Position numbers and translations under genes: made by a program. Below are positions 57,078 to 64,000 of a stretch of DNA of 64,000 nucleotides, piece after piece (position 1 is the stretch's first letter; the number at the start of each line of letters is the position of its first letter). The DNA is from Trametes villosa (lineage: Eukaryota > Basidiomycota > Agaricomycetes > Polyporales > Polyporaceae), in NCBI GenBank assembly GCA_002964805.2, contig PUDQ02000032.1, forward strand, positions 310,001-374,000. Direction: 5' to 3'. The notes beneath the pieces were generated by a model, which made no database searches, was not told where the DNA came from, and was given only the letters and a program-made list of their open reading frames with translations.

Positions 57078-59829
57078 TCACTCGAACGGCATCTCCTCGA
57101 CCGCGTCGACGAGCGACGCCCAGTTCCCGACCGCCGCCTCGGAGAAGTCGTGCTCCTCGCGCGCGAACGCCTGCACGGCCTGCGTGAGCAGCGTGTTCTC
57201 CCGGTTGTGCAGCACCACGCGCAGCTCGTGCCACATGCTGCGAAACAACGCCCCCATCAGTATCCGTCTCTTCAGCGGCGACGCAGCGCCCCGTGGCGGG
57301 GGACGATGGCGTGAAGACAGGGAGAATGGAGAGGAGACGCACCTGGCGCGGATGAACGTGCGGCGCGCGAGCAGCGCCGCGATCGTCGCCTGGTCCTTCT
57401 CGATCGCGCCCGTGAGCTTGTCCGCCTCGTGCTCCCAGCCGTCCTTCTTGACTTGCCGGACCGTCTCGAGCTTGTGCCCGGTTGTGTCGATGCGCTTGCG
57501 GAGGCGGTCGACTTGGTCGGGCGAGAGCCGGTCGTGGCGGATGAACAGGTCGCGCATCGCGATGTATAGGTCGCGTTGAGCCTGCGTGCGCTTTTGTTAG
57601 GGTTGCGTAGCGGGTATCCTTCAGGGAGGTGGCTGACCTTCAATGCCTCCAGGGTGGAGTACAGCATGGTGCGCGACTGCCATAGACTATTGAGTATGCC
57701 TCGACATTCACAATGGTTTTGAAACACGTACCCTATGCTCAAGCGCATCCGCGTGGCGCTGTGTGTGGTCCGAGACGTGGCCAAGGCCCTGGCGCACGCC
57801 CGCACAGAGCTCGCAGTCTTCGCCGCGCCAGCAGCGCTCGTTGACCTCGACGAGGCTCTTGAACGTGTTCGTCAGGCGCGACAAATCCGCCTGTCCGTCG
57901 AGCGTCGTCGTGCGCCGCGCCGCGCCGGTAAGGCCGGAGAAGATCGAAGACGTGGATTCGCGGTCCGAAGAGGCCGCGGAGGACGGGTGGGGTGAGGCGG
58001 GCGCGGAGTGGGAGGCCCAGCGCGTCGAGGCGGAGGAGGCGAGCGCGGAGGTCGAGAGCGAGGCAGCGAGCGAGAACGAGGGCAGGTGAGTCGGCAAGAA
58101 GCTCGGCCGCAGGACAGGAGTGAGCCGTACCGCTGCTGCCTCGCGGCGCCTGACGATGCGTTCGGTGAGGAGACAGATGCGCTGCCAGTGCTCGATGAGG
58201 AAGCTGATCTTGCCGCGCACGACGCTGTGGGCGGGCGGTCAGCCTCGGGCGCCAGCTGGGGCAGTTTAGGGAGGGCAGGATGGCTGCACAGGTGGTATTG
58301 ACGAGGAGGGAGGCACGTACGCAAGTTTGTCGTCGAGGTCGCTGGGGATGCCCATCTCCTCCACGCGGTCTACGCGTTTGCTGGACGCCTCCTCTTCGTA
58401 GGAGATGGCGGTGTGCTTGCGCCATTCCTCGAAAGACGGCTCCGTTAGGAACGACGCGAGGACAGCATCGTCCTTGATTATTGGATGGTTCCTGGACACA
58501 TAAACATGAGCTTCACAGCTAGCCAAGGAACGGAGCGAAGGTGCTCACACTACGAAGTTGATGAATCGCGACAGGCCCCGTCTGGTCGTATGTCAGTATA
58601 CCGAGCCGAGAAGCAGAGAAGCGATACTCGTTACCGACCTTCGTTGTTCCAGGAAGCCCTCGTCGGCTGTGAACCGAGGTCAAATTATGATCGCCATCTC
58701 TGTTGTTGGCGGACTTACCAGCTATCCGCTTGGGCGGTAGTGCCGGGAGCAAACGGAAGGGATAGCGCTTGACGAGCACATCCCAGAGGAACACGAACTC
58801 GGAGTATCTCCGAGGTACAGGCGGCCCACGCTGAATGGCAGACATTCAGCCACATATCGTTGAACAGAGTGGGTGCATATACTCACATCACTGGAGACCT
58901 CATAGACAAGGTATCTGTTCAGAACAAATCCTTGGTGGCCCAGGACGTTGACAAAGATTGTCTCCTGCTTCTTCCACCACTGAGAGGGAAGACCGGTGCC
59001 GGCTATGCTCGACTGCGTCCCGTTGTTGACACTGCCAAGAGCGGGAGGCTTGGGTGCTGCGTTGGGAGAGGTAATCTTGGAAGTATTCCAAGGGTCCTCG
59101 GTGGAGTACCCGCGAGTGGGGGGAGGTAGCCGCATGATATCATGGAAGTTGGACGAGGACGGCGCGATAGACTCGACATCGAGCGAGGGCTCCGGAAGGG
59201 CATTCTGTTGCGCTAGTGCGGCTACCCGTTCGACACTGAGATCTGGTGTGGCAATGCGGTTAATTGGGATGGCAGACGCATACAGCCATGCAGTATACCT
59301 TTCCCGGACTGCGCAAGCGCTGCGAGAGCGAGGGCCACAAAGAACTCCAGTCGCGATACGCGTGGGCGTGAGCTCACAAGGCTAACGATCTGTATACGGG
59401 AATGAGTAAACTACCTCTCTAGCTCAGTGTGGCTGGGCGCACCTTATCCACAGTAGATGCTGGGAGTGATGAGGTACCAAGAGCTCGCGAGAGGGCGTTG
59501 ACGGACGTTTCGCCCGTGCTGTGCGGGTCGACGGCGGACCACGCTTGGTTGTAAATGGGGGGTACGGTCGCGTCTCCTGCGTAGGATGAATATGGATACA
59601 TACGCTCACATGCCACAAACGACTACATACCTATCACGGAGCTAAAGCCGTTGACAGTCGGCGCGAACGATGGAAGTGCAGGGGGCGCGGGGCTGGGTGC
59701 AGCACTCCATGGATCGAGCCCGTCGTCGTAGACGGAGTTGAGGAGAGGGTTCTCGGTGGCCATGAAGCTTGCGCCGAACTGGGAGGAGCCTCCTCCATAT
59801 GCCTGTACTGGACGAGGTGCGTTGAACAT
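57078..59829 (-). CDS. mvp1: MVP1/SNX8-type sorting nexin
   Basis: Mvp1 is a PX-BAR protein that forms endosomal recycling tubules in parallel with retromer. The start MFNAPRPVQAYGGGSSQFGA opens an N-terminal region with an EH-like helical piece (AGDATVPPIYNQAWSAVDPH, then GETSVNALSRALGTSSLP). The PX domain begins at ETIFVNVLGHQGFVLNRYLV, continues with RRYSEFVFLWDVLVKRYPFR and the LLPALPPKRI loop, and ends near RRKGLSRFINFVVNHPIIKD. After the helix EFPSFEEWRK-like text (TEPSFEEWRKHTAISYEEEA), a BAR domain of several exons runs to the end (LIEHWQRICLLTERIVRRRE, ADKLTGAIEKDQATIAALLA, then WHELRVVLHNRENTLLTQAV). It ends LVDAVEEMPFE. Many short introns; some borders are approximate. The EH-like/PX/BAR order separates it from VPS5, the other PX-BAR gene in the window. 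Confidence 0.9.
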
Positions 59830-60210
59830 GGCGACCGCTTAAGCAGTTGTAGTCGTGAGATCGTAAGTCAGCCTTCGAGTAGAGTTCCCAGAGACAAAGC
59901 GTGTAGCATTCAGATAGAGGCGGTGGTGGGGATGAGGTCGAGCACGTCGTCTCTGGCGGTGAGGACGACGTCAACTGGGGCGCAGGGACGCAGCGGGCGC
60001 TTGGGCAGGACGTCGCGCCGGCGGTGATTGTGTGACGTTGTGACCGTGACACGGGCGACGTGAGACGCGGTCACAGGATCGCGGTGGTGACGGCCATGTG
60101 GGCGGGAGATTGGAGCTCCGCCCACACGCCTGTGAGCGCGTCTCGGCGCGCGTCGTGAGACTCAGCCCTCCGCTCCCGCCGCCGCCATCCCCCTTGTACT
60201 CCCTCCACCC
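59830..60210. promoter_or_regulatory. bidirectional promoter region MVP1 / MBP1-like
   Basis: 381 bp between two divergent ATGs, GC-rich, with several CGTGAC/GACGTGAG-like strings but no exact ACGCGT box. No TATA box seen. Confidence 0.45.
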
Positions 60211-63200
60211 ATGAGCTCGGATATGCAGTCCGCCCCTCGCACGGCTGCCCAGCAGCCCCCCGTCAAGATATACAATGCGGTCTACTCCTCAGTCCAGGTC
60301 GGTTTCTCAGCGAGATAGACGCATATAGTCAGCTCAGCCGAAGCGTAACGCGTACAGGTGTACGAGTGCATGGTCCGCGGCATTGCCGTCATGCGAAGAC
60401 GCGCCGACTCCTATGTGAATGCGACACAAATACTCAAAGTCGCGGGTGTAGACAAGGGCCGTCGTACCAAGATCCTTGAGAAAGAAATCCTGCCGGGAAA
60501 GCACGAGATTGTCCAAGGCGGCTACGGAAAGTACCAGGGCACCTGGTGAGTCTTGCCCTCTTGCAGCTACGCCGTACCTGCAGACTCGAGTAAAGTCAGC
60601 TCTCGAGTACTTTGCCGTTCGTCTTGGAAGGCATATCGCTAGCAAGGCGCGCGTGCTTGACGTAGAATGCGACGCGTCGTGTGTGACATTGCATGATCCC
60701 ATCCGGCATCCCCATTCCCATACTGAATCGACCGCCGTAGGATACCGCTCGAGCGGGGACGCGACATTGCTCTGCAGTATGGCGTTGCGCCATTGCTTGC
60801 CCCATTATTCGACTTCGTTCCCAACGCCAACCCGATGGGTACGCTGCCCGCTTCTCTAGCGAATGTACCCGGTACGCCGTCTGTTTCCTCACGTCTAAGG
60901 CCTGGGTCCTAAATCTTGTCTGGAGGTCTAGCGCCACCACCTATCATGCCTGGCTCAGCACTTCGTCTTCTCAACCAGGGACGTGCTCAAGGCCTCTTCA
61001 CGCCCTCCACTTCCAGTAGGTCCATTTATCACCATCTATACGGTGCTTCACCCGGCCAACGCGTTTTAGCTGGGTACCCTGCTGGGTTTCCCTCGCTCGG
61101 ACCCATCTCGCCCACGCCACCACCACTGAGCCATTCCCTCAAACGCTCACATTCGCAATTGGACCATGAATTCAGCCTGATAGGGTCAGCACCAGCGTCT
61201 CAGACTGCCCCACCCACCCTTGCCGCATCGCCCGACATTCAGATGCTCGACCGTTCAAGACCGGCTTCAGCCGCCCCTCAAACGGATGGCGGCCCTTCTC
61301 CTTCGAAACGTGCTCGTACGGAACCACCGCTACTGCCTGATGGTGTCACACGCGTTTCTCCCGACCTTTCTAGTGTTCAACCCCATGCAAGCATGCCGCC
61401 TCCCGCAACAACCGGCGTCCAGCACCCATCACCTCCCAATGCGACCAGTAACGGCATCTCGAGGCCGTCCAGCTCGCAGGCAACAAACGGGAAACCGTCC
61501 GACAGCAAACCAGGCTCACCTCAGTTCAGCATTCGATTCGCGTCCAAACCCTCCATTTCTCGAACCACCGATCCGAATGCGCCAGCACGCGACGCCAGAC
61601 GCGCCTCCGTTGTGCAAGCAATATTCACGCGGGACGACCCCCAGCCCGTACTCGACCTCATCCGCGAGATTCCCCCAGACAACCCTGCACTGGCGTCAGA
61701 CATTGACCTCGTCTTGGACGAGCAGGGGCATACCGCTCTTCACCTTGCGGCCAGCACCGCGCGGCATACGACCGTGACGGCGCTCGTTGCGGCTGGCGCG
61801 GATGTGCATCGCGGTAACTACAGCGGGGAGACGCCTTTGATGCGGGCGTGTCTCGCGACCCACTGCTTTGACACGCAGTCGTTTAATACGCTCGTCGCGT
61901 CGCTGCATACGAGCATCCGCACACTCGACACCGCGCGGCGGAGCGTGTTTCATCACATCGCTGCGTCGGCCGGCGTCAAGGGGCGCGCGACGGCTGCGCG
62001 GTACTACCTGGACCAGGTCAACTTGTGGATCGTGAACCATGAGAAGGCGGACTTTCGGTCGATCATCGACATCCAGGACGAGCACGGCGATACCGCGCTG
62101 AACATTGCAGCGAGGGTTGGCAATAGGGGCTTGGTCAGGGCGTTGTTGGACGCCGGTGCCAACCGGCTGCTCGCGAATAAACTGGGGCTCCGGCCGGGTG
62201 ACTTTGGCGTTGAGACCGAGGTATGCGGCACGTCTTTTGTTGTTAGCAGAACATTCTTAACGCCTGCGCGTTTCAGGAACTTGGGGGGAGCGCCCGATCG
62301 GAGGACATCCTATCCTCGCTGCGCTCAGGCCCGTCCATTCCCCTGCAGAAGAGCCAGGATGTCATAGCCGGTAAGCACCTCTTCATCCCTTGCCAGCCCC
62401 TGCCAGCGGACTCAGCGCACGACAGACATCAGCAGCATGATCCAGGGGCTCGGGGCCGAGTTCTCGGCGGAGGTGAAGACGAAGCAGGACCAGCTGGATG
62501 TGACGCAGGCGCACCTGCGCGCGGCGACGCGCGAGCTGTCCGAGCAGCGCAAGCAGATCCAGACGTGGCAGGGCCGCTGCGGCGAGCTCGACCAGGCCGC
62601 GCAGCGCGTGCGCAACCTCGAGAAGGCCCTCGCGGACGAGGACGCGTTCGACTGGACGGGCCGCTCGGAGCTCGATGGCGCCGACGCCGGGGCGGCCGCG
62701 GGCCCCGCGTTTCGTGCGAACGGCTCCAAACCGAACATCGAGGTTGCGGCAGCGGGCCTAGGGGAGAATGCGGAGGTGGACCCGGAGATGCCGCTGGGCG
62801 ACTCGGTGGCGAGCCTGGTGAGGCTGCGGCGGCTGAAGATGTGGTACGCGCGCGTGGAGCAGCTGCTGGACGCGCGGCTGCGCTCGCTCGAGGGCGCGAG
62901 CGCGCAGAAGGAGTACGAGTGCAAGAAGATCGTCGCGCTGTGCACGGGCGTGCCGCTCGACAAGGTGGACGAGGTGAGTGGGCGGCTCGCGGTGCGGCGC
63001 GCGCAGGTGTATGTGTGGGTCGTGTGCTGAATGTGATTGTGTTTGCGTTTGTGTTTGGTGCAGCTCTTGGAGAATCTGGTCGTTGCGATGGAGAGTGAGT
63101 CGCAGGTGATCGATATCAGCCGGGTGTCTGGGTTCATGCAGAAGGTGCGCGGTGGTCGTTCAGCTCTTCTTGACGGCGTGCTCACGCTACATACCGCCGT

Positions 63201-63229
63201 GTCTGCAGGTTCGGAATGGTGTGATATAG
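60211..63229 (+). CDS. mbp1: Mbp1/Swi4-type APSES transcription factor, DNA-binding subunit of MBF
   Basis: MBF drives G1/S gene expression through ACGCGT boxes in the nucleus. The start [20 protein letters not shown] leads into an APSES DNA-binding domain (about residues 20-115): [69 protein letters not shown] and [16 protein letters not shown] long Ser/Pro-rich linker with a KRAR basic patch follows. Then come ankyrin repeats: [60 protein letters not shown] and [20 protein letters not shown]. The last third is coiled coil ([20 protein letters not shown]) and the C-terminal heterodimerisation region for a Swi6 partner. The end is set by a final intron whose acceptor at 63208 gives FMQKVRNGVI and TAG at 63229. 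About eight exons. Confidence 0.93.
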
Positions 63230-64000
63230 CGGATATAGACTCTGAGCGGGCGGGCTGTCGTTACGGACAAACGGCGTATATCCCTGCGCGCGGTGTAGCG
63301 TATGTATGTATCGGACTCGGTGTTCCTCCTCTTCCCCTTCCGCTTTCGCTTTGGTGTCGTCGTCCCCCATGGCCGCTCATCACTGTATTACTATGCATCG
63401 TCGCCGCTTATTATTATGTCCCAGCGTCGCAGTAACTTTAAGTGCTCCGAACGTCGTGAGGTACAAGAATGAAGGAGGTGTCGAGACTCAAGGGTGCACT
63501 GCATTGCGACTACGCCCGGTAAGCCCGCCGAGGTAGCCCCAGCCCGGCCAATGCAACAAGTACTATGATCCGCCGGCACGTCTTGTGTATGTCGGGCCCA
63601 TACGCGAGCTGTCGATCATGCTTTAGGCTGGCCGCTGCGCCGTCGCGCCGACGCGTCGATCGTGGCCTGCGCTGGCAGCGCGAACAAGGATGCCCCTATC
63701 CGGACGGCAATTGTTCCAAATGCATCGCGGGCGTATAAGAAGCGGCACGCTGGCCCGTGCTTCTCAACCGACTGCGCCTCTGGAAAACTCGACGAACCAA
63801 GAACCAAGCAGCCTTCTGGAATTCGAAACGCGCCGCGGGATGGATTTGGAGATCGTGCATATGGAGGTGGACCCTGCGAGGGACGGGATGGGAGGTACGT
63901 CTGGTCTTATATTTTGTGTGGTTTGTGGGACTAGGGGGCTCATGGATGGGGTAGCATTGGTATATATCGGAACGGTCGACCAGGTCGACATGATGAGAGC
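63230..64000. other. right-edge intergenic sequence, no gene seen
   Basis: About 770 bp beyond the Mbp1-like gene. Only short frames with no domain. A gene starting beyond the window may have its promoter here. Confidence 0.5.

Noticed and set aside
4847..59829. YVC1, VPS5, CCZ1 and MVP1 as an endolysosomal gene cluster
   Set aside because: The four genes are spread over 55 kb with unrelated genes between them and are conserved single-copy genes; proximity is probably chance, apart from the shared motif reported for YVC1 and VPS5.

Overview
The window is nuclear DNA of a filamentous basidiomycete, most likely an Agaricomycete (mushroom or wood-decay fungus). The evidence is GC-rich sequence, genes cut by many 50-70 bp introns with GT-AG borders, and best-recognised protein families of fungal type: velvet regulator, HET domain, ERG4 sterol reductase, Mbp1-type APSES factor, YVC1/TRP channel, GH18 enzymes and a P450. 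There are no bacterial operons, tRNAs, rRNAs or CRISPR arrays that I can see. Exon joins were worked out by hand from splice signals and family motifs. Several were checked by reading-frame arithmetic: velvet 400 aa, ERG4 481 aa, RPL43 92 aa, second GH18 322 aa.

Layout, left half: a small secreted Cys-containing protein (716-1207, -); a VelB-type velvet regulator (2593-4196, -); a YVC1-like vacuolar cation channel (4847-8936, -) with a diverged tandem duplication over its 3' end; ERG4 (9418-11534, -) divergent from MPE1 (11880-14378, +); a P450 (15035-17095, -) divergent from VPS5 (17940-20435, +); an F-box-like protein (20674-21940, -); a HET-domain protein (22182-24029, -); and an MFS sugar transporter (25226-26988, -). 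Then comes about 5 kb of GC-rich DNA without a recognisable gene, and a 617 bp terminal-inverted-repeat element (31954-32570).

Right half: dihydroxyacetone kinase (33497-35960, -); a USP deubiquitinase (36546-41080, -); CCZ1 (41268-43787, -) divergent from a CCCH zinc-finger protein (43960-45519, +); ribosomal protein eL43 (45806-46398, -); an acetoacetate-decarboxylase-like gene (46896-49191, +) broken by a 1249 bp Mutator-like insertion; two head-to-head secreted GH18 paralogues (49768-50900, -; 55523-56670, +) with COQ3 (52071-53262, -) between them; the sorting nexin MVP1 (57078-59829, -); and an Mbp1-type cell-cycle transcription factor (60211-63229, +).

Four genes serve the endosome/vacuole (YVC1, VPS5, CCZ1, MVP1). 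Otherwise the content is ordinary housekeeping interspersed with accessory genes.

The most striking observation is the transposon. A non-autonomous element with 332 bp terminal inverted repeats and a perfect 9 bp target duplication sits 40 bases into the coding sequence of the decarboxylase-like gene. When the element and one target copy are ignored, the frame runs on perfectly. This is a clear, apparently recent gene disruption. A second, unrelated TIR element carries 16 exact copies of a 7-mer arranged as a mirrored array. I found no multi-gene system that I would call new.
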